This document shows positions 20,835 to 32,643 of a stretch of DNA of 64,000 bases, one piece after another. Source of the DNA: Epichloe hybrida (taxonomy: Eukaryota > Ascomycota > Sordariomycetes > Hypocreales > Clavicipitaceae); the NCBI GenBank assembly GCA_019022495.1, contig JAFEKR010000032.1, positions 496,001 to 560,000 on the forward strand. The letters run 5' to 3'. Each line of letters begins with the position of its first letter. Positions within the stretch are counted from its first letter, which is position 1. The position numbers were made by a program, and so were the translations under genes. The notes under the pieces were generated by a model. It was not told the origin of the DNA and searched no databases. It was given only the letters and a program-made list of their open reading frames with translations.

Positions 20835-22440
20835 CTAAAACACCACGCGCTGTTATCTTCTGTAAGTGCTGCTAATGTGTGCGCGCCGCTGTGGGTGTTC
20901 GTGCGGGCGCTGCCAACGTGTGCGCGGGCGCTGGTGTCTTCTGTGGGTGCTGCTAATATATGCACGCTGCTATGGGTGTTTGTGTGGGCGCTGCTAATAT
21001 GTGCGCGGGCGCTGGTGTCTTCTGCGGGCGCCGTTAATGTGTGCGCGGGCGCTAGTGTCTTCTGCGGGCGCTGTTAATGTGTGTGCGTGTGCTATTGTTT
21101 TCTATAAGTGCTGCTAATGTGTGCGCGCTGCTGTGAGTGTTTATGCGGGCGCTGCTAACGTGTGCGCGGGCGCTGGTGTCTTCTGCGGGCGCCGTTAATG
21201 TGTGTGCGTGTGCTGTTGTCTTCTGTAAGTGATGTGGAGGTTTAGGTTAGGTGCCTAACCTATACCTACCCCTACGCGCTGCTAATATATGCGCGCCGCT
21301 ATAGGTGTTTATATAGGCGCTGCCAATGTGTGCGCGTGTGCTAGTGTCTTCTGTAGGTGCTACTAATGTGTGCATGTGTGCTATTGTCTTCTGTGGGTGC
21401 TACTAATATATGCGCGTGTGCTAGTGTCTTTTGTGGGTACTGCTAATATGTGTGCGTGTGCTAGTGTTTTCTATAGGTGCTACTAATGTGTGCGCGCTGC
21501 TATAGGTATTTGTGCGGGCGCTGCTAATGTGTGCGCGTGTGCTAGTGTCTTCTATAGGTACTGCTAATATGCGCATCATTATAGGTGTTTATGCGGGCGC
21601 TGCTAATGTGTGCGTGGGCGCTAGTGTCTTTTGTGGGTGCTACTAATATATACGCGTGTACTAGTGTCTTTTGTGTGTGCTACTAATATATACGTATATG
21701 CTATTATCTTCTATGGGTGCTGCTAATATATACGCGCTACTATAGGTATTCGTGCGGGCGCTACTAACGTGTGCGTAGGCGCTAGTGTCTTTTGCGAGCG
21801 CTGTTAATATATACGTAAGCGCTAGTATCTTTTGCGAGCGCTGTTAATATGTGCGTGTGTGCTATTGTCTTCTATAAGTAATACGGAGGTTTAGGTTAGG
21901 CGCCTAACCTATACCTACCCCTACACGCTACTAATGTGTATGCATGTGCTAGTGTCTTCTATAAGTGCTGCTAATATGTGCGTGTGTGCCATTATCTTCT
22001 ATGGGTGCTGCTAATGTGTGCGCGTGTGCTAGTGTCTTCTATAGGTGCTACTAATATATGCGTGTGTGCTAGTGTCTTCTATAGGTACTACTAATATATG
22101 CGCACTACTATAAGTGTTTATGCGGGCGCTGCTAACGTATGCGCGTGTGCTAGTGTCTTCTGTGAGTGCTGCTAATGTGTGCGTGTGTGCTAGTGTCTTC
22201 TGCGGGCGCTGCTAATGTGTGCGCGTATGCTAGTGTCTTCTATAGGTGCTGTTAATATGTGTGCGGGCGCTGTTAACATGTGTGCGCGCGCGCTATTCTT
22301 TTCTATAGGTGTGCTATTAAGATATACGCGCGCTGCTACGCGGAGGTGTAGGTTAGGCACCTAACCTATACATACTTATACTTACCTGCTACTAATGTTC
22401 TCGCGTGCGCTATTATTCTCTATGTAAGCGTGCGCAGGGC
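20835..22440. repeat. GC-rich 40-bp minisatellite array with palindromes
   Basis: Imperfect tandem repeats, core unit about 40 bp: GTGTCTTCTGTGGGTGCTGC then TAATGTGTGCGCGTGTGCTA. A variant unit contains GCGCGCCGCTGTGGGTGTTC. Long alternating purine-pyrimidine runs (TGTGTGCGCGTGTGC) could adopt Z-DNA. Three copies of a palindromic block around TAGGTTAGGCGCCTAACCTA (21243-21262, 21892-21911, 22349-22368) divide the array into segments of about 650 and 457 bp. Units toward 22000 show many G-to-A and C-to-T changes. The 81-codon open frame near 20832 is fortuitous. Confidence 0.88.
21892..21911. repeat. 20-bp perfect palindrome in minisatellite
   Basis: TAGGTTAGGCGCCTAACCTA is its own reverse complement. 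Near-identical forms occur at 21243-21262 (GGTGCC centre) and 22349-22368 (GGCACC centre), and a 26-bp version lies at 32217-32242 in another context. Confidence 0.9.
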
Positions 22441-22577
22441 GTTAATTAAAAGTTAGTGTATGTTAGTGTTTGTGTTATATGGCTATAAGTTGATTTTTAA
22501 ACTTTTCTTACATAAGGGAGTTTTACAGGTGTTAAAAAGTAGCCTGCGAGCGCCCGCTAGTGACTGTGATTTGCGAA
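22441..22577. other. Spacer between minisatellite and Copia-1 LTR
   Basis: Mixed-composition DNA with no coding frame or recognised element. It ends where the Copia-1 LTR begins, about 60 bp into its consensus. Confidence 0.4.
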
Positions 22578-22777
22578 GGTCTAGCCTAATACACGTAATA
22601 TAATTAGCTATATTAATTTACCACCCCCTCTTTTGCCTTACTTACAGATTTCGCTTACTTTTCTAGTATTTAGATTTTCCTTCTCTTCTCCCTCTTTCCT
22701 AGCTAGCTAACTAACTATTATTAACTTTAATATTACGGAATTATCCTACCTACGCAAGCACCTTAGTGTAACTAATA
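22578..22777 (+). repeat. Copia-1 LTR, 5'-truncated (copy e)
   Basis: Matches the LTR from about position 60 (GGTCTAGCCTAATACACG) to the end (GTAACTAATA). It is followed directly by the Copia-1 primer-binding-like motif CTAATTAGTAGTTAAC at 22778, so it is a 5' LTR. Confidence 0.85.
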
Positions 22778-24038
22778 CTAATTAGTAGTTAACTTTATTA
22801 CTATAAATAAGCTAGGTATTACAAGAAAAGACATTTTTGTAAATGCTACTACTACTACCCCTTATTATACTATAATAGTTATTATAGTAAAGAGATATAA
22901 TTATATAAGTATGCTAAAGGAAGAGACTAAAATCCTAGTTATAAGCTTATTAGGCTTCTAAGGAATCAATTTATTAACCCTTAGGCTAAGGGATATAACT
23001 TTATTATATTTATCTAGGATATTATTGTTAATTGTTAATTTTATTATCTATTATAAGAAAACTAACTAACTAACTAAATCTATTACTATAAGGTATTTAT
23101 TTTAAATCTAATATTAAATAACCTTAGCTAAGCTAGCTTACATACCTATACCTTCTCTTAATATATTCCTTTCTTCTAATAAACCTTTAATCTCTTCCTA
23201 TAAGTATTTATTACTTATTTTTACCCCCTTTACTCTTAGTGCTATTTGCCTTATGCTTATTAGTAAGAGAGAAATTACCTTCTTTCCCTTTTTTTATAAA
23301 AAATAGGAAGTAGTAATTCTTATTAATTCCTTATTACTTTTCTTATTATTTTTTAGTTACTTTTAGTACTTCTATTACTTTATCTATCCTTTTTAATTTA
23401 TTATTATTACTACCTTTATTACTTTTCCTTTGTTTTTCCTATTTTTATGATTTTCTAATTTCATTAGGGTAATAATGCTTCTTAAGTGTAAAAGAAGACC
23501 TTTATAATAGTAATAGGTAAAAACAGAAGCTTAATTAGTAGTAAAGAATAATAACTTAATAACATTCCTTTTATAGTTAAAGATAGTAAAGTAATCTAGA
23601 CCTTCTATAAGAGAAAGAGCTACTAGTAATAGCAAGGCTCTAATTATTACCCCTAAAAGACCCTAAGAGCATAAATTACTATCACACCTATAATAGCTTA
23701 CTTATAACTTCTTATATAATTAAAAAGAATTTGTTAAGCTAGATCTAGAGACTACTATGTAGCTTAAGCTTAATAACTAGATTATAAGATTTATTAACCT
23801 TAGTAAGCATTAAGGTTAGAGAGATAATAACCTATAGGAATTATTTTAAGAAGACTTAAAAGCTAGTCTAAAGACACTTTTAAAAGGGCTATAAAGAAAG
23901 TTATTAAAGAATTATATAATTCTTTATAAGATTATAGCATTCTTATTAAGCAAGGCCTAGGATATTTAATTCTAGTATCCCTGAAAGAAGTGCTTTATTA
24001 AACTTTAATATCTCTTTAGTTATAGAAAAGATTATAAG
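22778..24038 (+). pseudogene. Copia-1 leader and gag relic, copy e (part 1)
   Basis: Parallel to 35086-36357 of copy f: leader AAGAAAAGACATTTTTG, repeated CTACTACTA, then a gag N-terminal region with many stops. It is cut at 24039 by the Copia-3 LTR, within a segment that in copy f continues GAGAGATTATAAGAGAGAC. Gag homology resumes only at 32644, about 380 bp further along relative to copy f. Confidence 0.75.
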
Positions 24039-24345
24039 TGTTAGAACAAAGGTGATATCAATCGCGCGTCGCAGCCGCAATTACCTAGCAAAAGCTTAGG
24101 CCGCGCGCACGCCCCACACGTGACCCATAACCTCGCGTGTTAATTAGCTAGGAAATATAGGGACATAAACGCGTAACCCCTTTTCCCTATATATATTATA
24201 ACTTCTAGCTTTTAACCTCTCTTTTCCTATAACTTAATTAATTATACTAATAGATAACGTAGCTTAGAATAAATAATTAATAACAATACTATTCTTTAGG
24301 CTTATAACTATAATATATTAAATTCAATACCCTATGAATCTAACA
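24039..24345 (+). repeat. Copia-3 5' LTR (307 bp)
   Basis: Starts TGTTAGAACAAAGGTGATAT and ends GAATCTAACA. Its first 25 bases resemble the Copia-2 LTR start (TGTTGGAACAAGCATGATAT), but the remainder differs. A GC-rich island (24059-24140, with GGCCGCGCGCACGCCCCACA) survives. CTAATTAGTAGTTACC follows at 24346. Confidence 0.8.
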
Positions 24346-27300
24346 CTAATTAGTAGTTACCTTTATAAATAACTACGTAGTCTTCGAACACCGTAGATTA
24401 GCAAGGTTAATTAAAAAAGGTAGCTTATCTAATAATGACTTGCCCTATGAAATAGGAGGGCTACGTTTAATAATAAGTTATACTAATAGAAAGGTATAAT
24501 ATAGCTCTCTTTTTACTTTAGTATTAATATTTATATTTATATGGATTCTAACATAATAAAGAAAGGTTTAACGCTAGTAACTAAGCTATCCCCTTATCTT
24601 TCTTTATTATATATTCTATCACATATTTAAAGTCAACTACCTTGCCTCGTAATCCTTCACATCTAAAACACATTATACCTATCATAGTTATACCCCTTAT
24701 CTCCTTATATTATAAGATTTACTTCCCTTAATTAGTTAGAATATTAGATATAGCTAGACTATTAGGGACCTCTAATTAATTTAGAGTCCCTAGTAAGAGT
24801 AATAGTTATAATAATACTATAGAAGGCATTAAAGCTAGAGATAGTAATAAATACCTTAACAAAGGAAAAACCCCTATTTACACTAATTTATACCCCTATA
24901 TCTCTATAAGACTTAAATAATATATTATAGAAAAACTACTTTAGTAAATAGAAAGTTCTAAGTATAAAGAGATAATAACACCTAAGGAAATTAGTCTTTA
25001 TATCCTTATAAAGACTAAATAATACAGGGAATAAGGGTTATTTAGAAAAACACTATTCTCTAAATTTAGTAATAATTTTTATAGTTAGTTAAGGGATAAG
25101 TTTGCGAAAGGGAGAGACCTTTCCTAGAATAGACTTTAAGATCTGTTGATTCCTTCGGATCTTCATCGGTTTAATCGTGGCCAAAGACCGGACCAATTGT
25201 GGGTCCGGCGCGATGCACGAGATATGATTGGCTACATCAATTCGCCACCCCCTCTTTTGCCCCACATACGGATTTCGCCTACTTTTCTAGTATCTAGACT
25301 TTCCCTCTCTTCTCTCTCTTTCCTAGCTAGCTAACTAACAATCATCGACTTCAATCATACGGGATTTATTACCTGCGCAGGACCTTGGTGAATCCAACAC
25401 TATCTCCTCTATAATAAAGTGTATATAACTATTAGAAGAGGTACTAAGATAGTAAATAACCTTAAAGAAGTAGTAAACTAAGAAGAATTCTAATTTTAGA
25501 CTCTTAAAGAAATTAAAGAGGCTAGGAAAAAGTATATAGGCTTCTAAAAGAACTTATAAAATAAAGAGTTTTTCTATAATTTACTAGATAATAGTAATAT
25601 TAGAACCTAATAACCTACCCCTTTACCTTGCTTATTAGTATAATTACTATTAAAAGAATTAATAAGCTAGACTTCTCTAGGAAGGCTAAGTTAATCTCCT
25701 CTAGGAAGGCTAAGCTAATCTCCTCTAGGAAGGTTAATTAACCTAGAGTTAAGACCACTTAAGGATACTATTTATAAGCATCTATAGGTAACTCCCTTAC
25801 CTATACCTTTACCTAAGATAAGTTAGTAATATTACCCTAGAAACATTACTAATAATACCCCTAAGTAGGAGAGTTACTAATAGAGGTAGCCTCTACTACC
25901 TAGGGCTAGTAATACCCCTATTAGTATAGCTTAGAGAGCTATACTTCCTTCTCCTTAATATAAGGAAAAGGAAGGTTAAAGGGAATAATAAGCCCTAAGA
26001 GTACTACTTATAAAGCTACCCTCTTACTTCTTAAAGACCTTACTACCCCTTTTATAAATATAAAGGGAAGTATTTAAAGAACCCTTATAGACTTAAAGAC
26101 CTTTACTAAAGTAAATTATAGATTTATTAAAGGTATACCCTAAAGAATAACTCTATAGCGCTAATAACTATAATAACCTTAAATTAAAGCTTTAAATATT
26201 TTATAGGAAGTATAAATTACTTAATATCTAACCTAAATAAGCTAGTTATACCTTTAAGATTATACTTAAAGGCAAAGCTTTATAATACTATGTAAACTAC
26301 CTCTCTAAACCTAGTTAACTATAAGACCTCCCTATACTTATTAGCTATATAAGGGAATAATTTAAGACTAAAAATACATAGTAAAAATATCTCCTAGAAT
26401 AAAATAATTTTACCCTACAAGGGATAATAAAAAATAACCTAAGCAAATTAATAATTAATTACTTTAATAATCTTATAGAAAGGCTAGCTATCTTATAATA
26501 AGTAGTACCTAAAGTAAGCTAAAGCAAAAGGGCACTTTAGAATTAACTTATAATAGCTTATAATAATATTCTAGAATACAAAGGAGTTATTATAAACTTA
26601 CTAAAGGGACTATAAGAATTCTACAAATGGATTAGGATAATATTCTAACTAGTAAAGGAAAAGAAAAAGAACTACTACTAGTTCCTAACGAAAACCATAA
26701 CCCTAGAGCAATTCTAGACTAACTAAAAATATAATAGGAAAGGAAAAGAGACTTAATATCCTTTAAAACTATAAGGAAAAGAAGGAAATCCTTATATAAA
26801 GAAATACTATATATATAGTAAGGAAGGATACTAGTTATTAAAGCACCTAGAAGAAAACTATAAGAAAGCGTATTAACGCTTTAAGAACTATTACCTTACG
26901 AATCTAACTAATAACTTATATAATTTATTCCTTATATAGTATAAAGGGGAATATAAACCTTAATCCCTTATTAATAATAAAATCGCTTAGTATATAAAGA
27001 GCATTAGATTTAATAATAGCCCTAATAGTATAGATAGGCTAGTACCTATAAGCTTCTTTAATTACAAAATATAACTTAATAGCGAAAGAATAGTTTAATT
27101 CCTAATAAGTTAAGTAGCTTATTATAGTCTAAGTAAAGAAGACCCCTTTTAGCAAGAACTCTTAGGTAAAGCTCTAATAATATTTATACTAGAAGATTAC
27201 TATTCTTATATAATGTTTTAAGGGATTATGCCTAATATAAAAGCTATAAAGTTCTCTATAGTAAGGCATTCTTAATTCCTTGCTTTGTAACGTTAAATGC

Positions 27301-30170
27301 CTAAACTATAGCTTAATGAATTAATAGCAAAAAAAGCATTAGTTAGATTTAGCGCGGGAGAACTAATTATTACGCTTAGAGTAGCTAATATACCTATACC
27401 TTTTAGAGATATTCTCTTTTAGGTTATACTAATAAACACTTTATTTCTCTTATCCCTTAATAATATAGACTATCTAAAAATTAATTTTAATATCTCTAAG
27501 AATATACTATAATAAGGAAATATTAAAGTCCTTATTATACGCAAATAGGGGCATGCCTAGATGTTACTAATATAGAAAGAGAAAGTAGTTACTTAGAGCT
27601 ACCTTATAAAAGGTAAGCTATAGCGATTACACCACCGCTTTAGGTATCTATTAATCTAATGTTTATATAAGGTTCTTTATAAATTAGGGCATAATATTAA
27701 TATTAAAGCTATTAGGGAGCTAATAAGGATCTGCTACTAATGCTAGATATATATAAATAGCCCTAATCGCTTTAAATTCACCCTTAAGGATAAGTATAGC
27801 TTTAACTATAAAGTAATAGTAAATATTTTCTACCTTAATAGTAACTACCCTACACTTTATACTATAGATATAGCTATAGCGTTTAATGTAGTAAAATTCC
27901 TTAAAGATATCTTTATAAAAACAACCTAGGAAGCCCTCTAGATATACTAAATTAATACTTATCTAGGCCCTCTGGATTTTATTACTATAGACACTGAAAT
28001 AAACTTCTATAGTAATGAATTTAGATAATTCGTAGCTTTAATGTTAATTTGATTAAGGAAGTCCTTATTAAGGCACACTATAGTATTAGGAAGGTTGAAA
28101 AGTATTATAGGCTACTCTAAAGGGCTTATAATATAATTAGGTAAGAATATCCTATAATACTTAAACCTACTGCCCTATAAATAGTAATTAAGGCCCTAAA
28201 TAACACTGCAGGCCCTAATAGCCTTATCCTAACCCTCCTTATCTTTAAAGCCTACCTATGTATAATAAATAAATCCTTACTATTACCTAATATTATATAG
28301 TATGTAATTATAGTATAGAAGGCTACTAAAGAGATTAAGAGACTTTATACTATTAGGAAGGTTAATAAGGCTCTTACTAAACGTAATAGCCTAGATACCT
28401 TAAAGACCCTTAACTTATTACTTAGATTAAAGGTCTAAGTCTAGCAAGAAGGTAAGGGATAGGTAAGCCTATATAAGCTACTAGTAATAACTAGAAAGAG
28501 CTATACGCTTAATATGCCTAGGGGCCTAAAGACCTTTAGGTTAACCTCTATTAAGCCTTACTATAATAATCCTAGTGTAGAGAAAATAGCAAAGCCTAGT
28601 AAAGAGAAAAAGGAAGAAGGGTAAGAGGCCTAAGATAAGAATATAGTACTAGCAATACTACTAAAGCATAGGCATAGAAGACCTTAAAAGAACCCTCCTA
28701 TAATACCTTAAGAGACTAATACTTTCCTATTAGTAAAAGAATATAGTAACTTAGCCCTTACTATTAAGCTATATAAGGAAGGAGTTATTAGGACCCTAGG
28801 CAAACCTTTTAAACAGTTAATAAAAGCAAAAATCAATACCCTAATTAAGTAAGGTATGTTTAAATTTATTATATTTAATAAGGAGAAGTATAGTAAAATT
28901 TAAATCTTGAATTCCTAAATTATTAATAAGATTAAAGGTAAGATAACAAAACCCTATAAAAAGTTATGCCTTATAATCTAAGGATATAAGAATAAAGGGA
29001 AACAGGCTATTCTCATATAGGCCCTAACGATTTAATAAGTAAGCTAATGTCTTATCCTTATAATAGCCCTATTAGTAAGATTAAGGAAATTCCTTATCTA
29101 GCTACGTAATATCTATTAGGCGTATGTATAGGCCTATAAATTCCTAGAGTAGCTAATCCTAGCGTGCTTACTAATTTAAATATAGTATCTTTACCTGCCT
29201 AGCATAATTTTCAGGGTTATAAAGCCCCTCTATAGACTCACAAAGGCTAGAACGCATTAGTAGGTTACGTATTATAAGCATTACAAAGAGAACCTCTAGA
29301 TAGAAACCTCTATATATAATCCTTACTTACTTATAACTATAAAGGAAAGCCCTAACTTTATATATATTAGAATACAAACTAATAATACCCTTAGCCTATT
29401 AGATAAGAAGTTCTCTAAGAAGGAAGAGACTTAACTAGTTACTATAGGTTTTAACGCAAAGCTAAAGCAATTCCTAACCTAGGACAATCCCCTTATATTT
29501 AATAAAGGCATCATTACGCTAGAGAATAATACTATTAAGATATAGCAGAAGGGATAAAGTAATAAGTTAGAATTAGTTCTAATAATTAATTCAAAGCGTA
29601 AATACATTAAGCAAAGGGCCTAAGGCACTTATATTACCTTAATATACTAACTAAAGGCTTGCTTTAATCTATCTATTACTACATAGCACTAAGACCTGAC
29701 CCTAGAGAATATAAAAGCCCTTAATCACTACCTAAAGTAACAGATAGATTACCTAGAAAGAGGCCTAATGTTTATTCTAATTAACCTTAAGAAAGCAAAG
29801 CTCTTTGCCTTCGTAAATAGATTATTTACTAATAACTAGGACCTATCCTTATAACTAGGATATATACTTATCCTAGCTAACAAAGACTACACTAATAGCA
29901 AGTTTATAATTAAAGGTAATATTATATACTTTAGCTTAATAAAGAGTAAGAGAGTTACATAAAGTATACTTACCTTAGAAGTCTATAGCATAGTAGCTAG
30001 TGTTAATATAGCTCACGTAATTACTATAACCCTAAACCTAGTTACTAACTAACTAAAGCTCCTAAAGATCCTAGTTATTACATATATAGATTTATACTCC
30101 TTATATAAGTGCCTTATTAAGCTTAGTATAATAAAAGAGAAACGCCTAATAATTAATATTATAGCTCTTT
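24346..30170 (+). pseudogene. Copia-3 gag-pol relic (split by LTR at 25144-25399)
   Basis: Forward-strand polyprotein. Gag runs 24360 to about 26800, with the zinc knuckle near 26805-26850 (KKYYIYSKEGY..LKHLEE). A protease/linker follows. Integrase (about 27600-28560) has an HRRF start, a FKFTLKDKY block, YLGPLDFITIDTE carrying the second catalytic Asp, and a C-terminal SYTLNMPRGLKTFR block. RT (about 28790-29400) has the KIKGKITKPYKK and YRLTKARTH blocks and RIQTNNTL at the active site. RNase H (about 29800-30170) has FAFVNRLFTNN. Many Gln/Trp stops plus some frameshifts (for example near 28080-28130) show decay. Confidence 0.8.
25144..25399 (+). repeat. Solo Copia-1 LTR (256 bp), best preserved copy
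   Basis: Starts TGTTGATTCCTTCGGATC and ends GGTGAATCCAACA. It keeps GGACCAATTGTGGGTCCGGC and other C-rich stretches that are T-converted in every other copy, so it is the youngest or least RIPped. No internal Copia-1 sequence adjoins it, and Copia-3 gag continues on both sides. The flanks AGATC and CTATC are not identical, so no clean duplication is visible. Confidence 0.88.
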
Positions 30171-30436
30171 TGTTAGTTACACCAAGGTCCTGCGCAGGTA
30201 TAAGGGTAATCCTATATGATTAAAGTCAATGATAGTTAATTAAATTAGCTAGGAAGGAAAGAGAGAAAAGAGAGGGAAAGTCTAGATACTAGGAAAGTAA
30301 TCGAAACCTATATGTGAGGCAAAAGGGGGGGTGGCGAATTAATGTAGCTAATCGCATCGCATATATCACGCTAGACCTATAATTTAGTCTAGTCTTTAGC
30401 TACGATTAAACTAATAAAGATCCGAAGGAATTAACA
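30171..30436 (-). repeat. Copia-1 LTR (266 bp), 3' LTR of copy d
   Basis: Reverse complement of the Copia-1 LTR, from TGTTAGTTACACCAAGG to GGAATTAACA. It is followed inward by the purine/pyrimidine tract and RNase H end that precede the LTR in copies b and f. Confidence 0.88.
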
Positions 30437-32207
30437 CTAGTAGTCTCTCTTTTTCCTTTATAGCTAAAGAGCTTAAAAACATAATAAAAAGCAAATTAAA
30501 GGAAAGTGTATATAAGTGAATCCCTTAATAGGAATTCGCTGCTCTAATTAGCTGTTATGGCATTAGTTAATTAAATTAATTTATTAGTCCTTGCCTAAGC
30601 TCCTGTCTCCTAATATTATAGGTCTCTTTACCTATTCTTTAATATAAATCATTAATTCATTTAAATTAATTAAAGAGAAAAGTAATAAATTTAGCAATGC
30701 TTTTGTTATTACATTCGCTAGATTATTATTACTATTAATCTACCTGACTTCGTAGATCTTGTGCCTCTTATATAATTAATAAAGAGCTATAATATTAATT
30801 ATTAGTCTCTTCTCCTTTATAGTTCCTAGCTTTACAAGATATTTATATAATAAAAAAGAATTAGTACAGAGAATCATAGGAATTCAAGGTATTTTTAATT
30901 AATCTATAATCTAATATAAAGTTATAGAAATCGCGTAAGCAATATCTATGCCTTAAATTATGCTATATAACTCGGAGGTAAGTGCACTATAAGTAACTCT
31001 CTTACTCTTTATTAAGCTATATGTAATAATATTGCCTTTTATAATAAAGGTATTATTATCTTGCATTATCTCGTTACTAATTACAATTACATATCTGATT
31101 TATAAGCTTAGATCCTTGTTATTAGTAAGCAATCTATTTACGAACACAAAGAGCTTTACCTCCTTAAGAACTAAAGGAATATATTGTAGTCTATGTTATT
31201 AATTCTTAATTTACTACTTAAGGTATTTATTAAGGTATGTAATATTTTACTTAGAGGGTTCTTAGTGTTAAGCTATAATTAATAAGTTATAGGAAGCTTC
31301 TAGTTAATATATAGTTATAATATAGCTTCCTTAGGCTTATTATTTTATATAGTCTTGCTTTACTATTAGGGATTAAGGATTAACTTCCTTAATCTTCTAA
31401 CTCTAGCCTTTCTAGGTTAATATTAGTAAGTTATTAGTATTCTAGGTTAAGATATAATTGTTAAAGATAAGGGGATTCTTAGCGGTTAATTATTGCTTTT
31501 CTTTAGCTATGAAATTGGCCTTCTAGAGCTCTTTCTCTTCTTTTTAGAAGAAGTTATTATTACTTAGGCCTAATGTATTATTAGTTTGTATTCTAATAAT
31601 GCTAAAGAGATTCTTATTATTTAGGGCTGTAATTAATAAGCAGGGATTGTAGGTTAAGGTTATTATATTAAGGTTATCCCTATAGTAATGGAAGTACGTT
31701 GCTTACTAGTAGGTTCTAGCCTTTATAATCCTATAAAGAGGTCTGATTAATTTAATTATAGTCCCTTCTAGAAAGAGATATGTAATTTGCTTTAGTAATC
31801 TTATGATAATTAGCCTTGTTAGCACTGTGTGCGATTAAGTGTAAGCTTGTGTAATATTATGAATCTAAAGGTAAATACCTCTTTTTCTTAATAATAAAGC
31901 GATAGCTATAATAAGTTATTAGCTTGCTTGTTAAATCGTTAGTAATTGCGTTAGGATAAATTCCTTTCCTTTGTTATTATAGCCTTGTATAATAAGGCAG
32001 GATTTCTTATATAGCGAGTCTATTCCTTTGCCTTTAATCTCTCTAACTATACGAGAATCAAAGATTCTATAACCTCTGTGCTTCGCTAGGTTATACTTAA
32101 TGAATTTGAATATATTACAAGCTTATAAAGCGTTAATCTTAGCTTAATTAGATTACTTAAAGGGTTTTCCTAGGGTTATAATCTTCCCTTCTTAGTAAAG
32201 TTAAAGA
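30437..32207 (-). pseudogene. Copia-1 RT/RNase H relic, copy d
   Basis: Reverse complement of about 4790-6543. RNase H lies at about 30690-31200 and RT at about 31570-32200, with the same block order as copies b and f. It ends at 32207 inside the RT N-terminal block (KPFKQ side), where the GC-rich filler begins. Stops at Gln and Trp codons indicate RIP. Confidence 0.8.
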
Positions 32208-32297
32208 ATGGGCGAGGTATAGGTTAGGCGCCTAACCTATACATGCCCGCTGGGGACCGGCCAGCCCGCCTCGCGGCGGCGGCCGCCCCTGAAACTA
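32208..32297. other. GC-rich filler with 26-bp palindrome
   Basis: A roughly 90 bp patch, visibly GC-rich in AT-rich surroundings. It contains the palindrome GTATAGGTTAGGC plus its exact complement (32217-32242), then CCGCTGGGGACCGGCCAGCC and GGCGGCGGCCGCCCC. GCGAGG (32213-32217 region) and CCTCGC downstream are inverted to one another. It replaces several kilobases of gag to integrase sequence. The palindrome matches those in the minisatellite at 20835-22440. No RIP is visible. Confidence 0.7.
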
Positions 32298-32377
32298 TAG
32301 TAGTAGTAGCGTTTATCAAAATGTCTTTTCTTGTAATACCTAGCTTATCTGTAGTTATAAAGTTAACTACTAATTAG

Positions 32378-32643
32378 TGTTAGTTACACTAAGGTCCTAC
32401 GTAAGTATAAGGGTAATCCTATTTAATTAAAGTTAATAATAGTTAATTAAATTAGCTAGGAAGGAAAGAGGAAAAAGAGAGGGAAAGTCTAGATACTAGG
32501 AAAGTAGGCAAAACCTGTATATAAGGCAAAAGAGGGGGTGGCGAATTAATATAGCTAATCGTATTATATGCATTGCGCCAGACCCACAATTTGGTCTAGT
32601 CTTTGGCCACGATTGAACTAATGAAGATCCGAAGGAATTAACA
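32378..32643 (-). repeat. Copia-1 LTR (266 bp), 5' LTR of copy d
   Basis: Reverse complement of the LTR. The adjoining leader at 32298-32377 (reverse) contains the primer-binding-like CTAATTAGTAGTTAAC and AAGAAAAGACATTTTG, confirming that this is the 5' LTR. Confidence 0.88.

Larger units (their letters stand above)
24039..30170 (+). mobile_element. Copia-3 element, 3'-truncated and interrupted
   Basis: A third Copia family: 5' LTR (24039-24345), primer-binding-like motif, gag, protease, integrase, RT and RNase H. A solo Copia-1 LTR (25144-25399) interrupts gag. An inverted Copia-1 copy (30171-32643) cuts RNase H at the INIIAL block. The RNase H end and the 3' LTR are absent from the far side, so a deletion accompanied or followed that insertion. 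The inferred total is about 5.9 kb of Copia-3 sequence. Confidence 0.8.
30171..32643 (-). mobile_element. Copia-1 copy d, reverse, internally deleted
   Basis: Reverse-oriented element with both LTRs (30171-30436 is the 3' LTR, 32378-32643 the 5' LTR). Inside are the RNase H and RT part (30437-32207), a GC-rich filler of about 90 bp (32208-32297), and the leader (32298-32377). Gag, protease and integrase are missing, replaced by the filler. The left flank is Copia-3 RNase H and the right flank is Copia-1 gag. Only CTTT is shared directly outside both ends. Confidence 0.82.

Noticed and set aside
20832..21077. 81-codon frame rich in Cys, Ala and Val
   Set aside because: Translation of the 40-bp minisatellite; repeat-driven, with no start context or family.
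21243..22368. Telomere-like TTAGG words in the palindromes
   Set aside because: They occur as single inverted pairs, not as tandem TTAGGG, so this is not an interstitial telomere array.
25146..25334. 62-codon frame
   Set aside because: Contained in the solo Copia-1 LTR; open only because that copy is little mutated.
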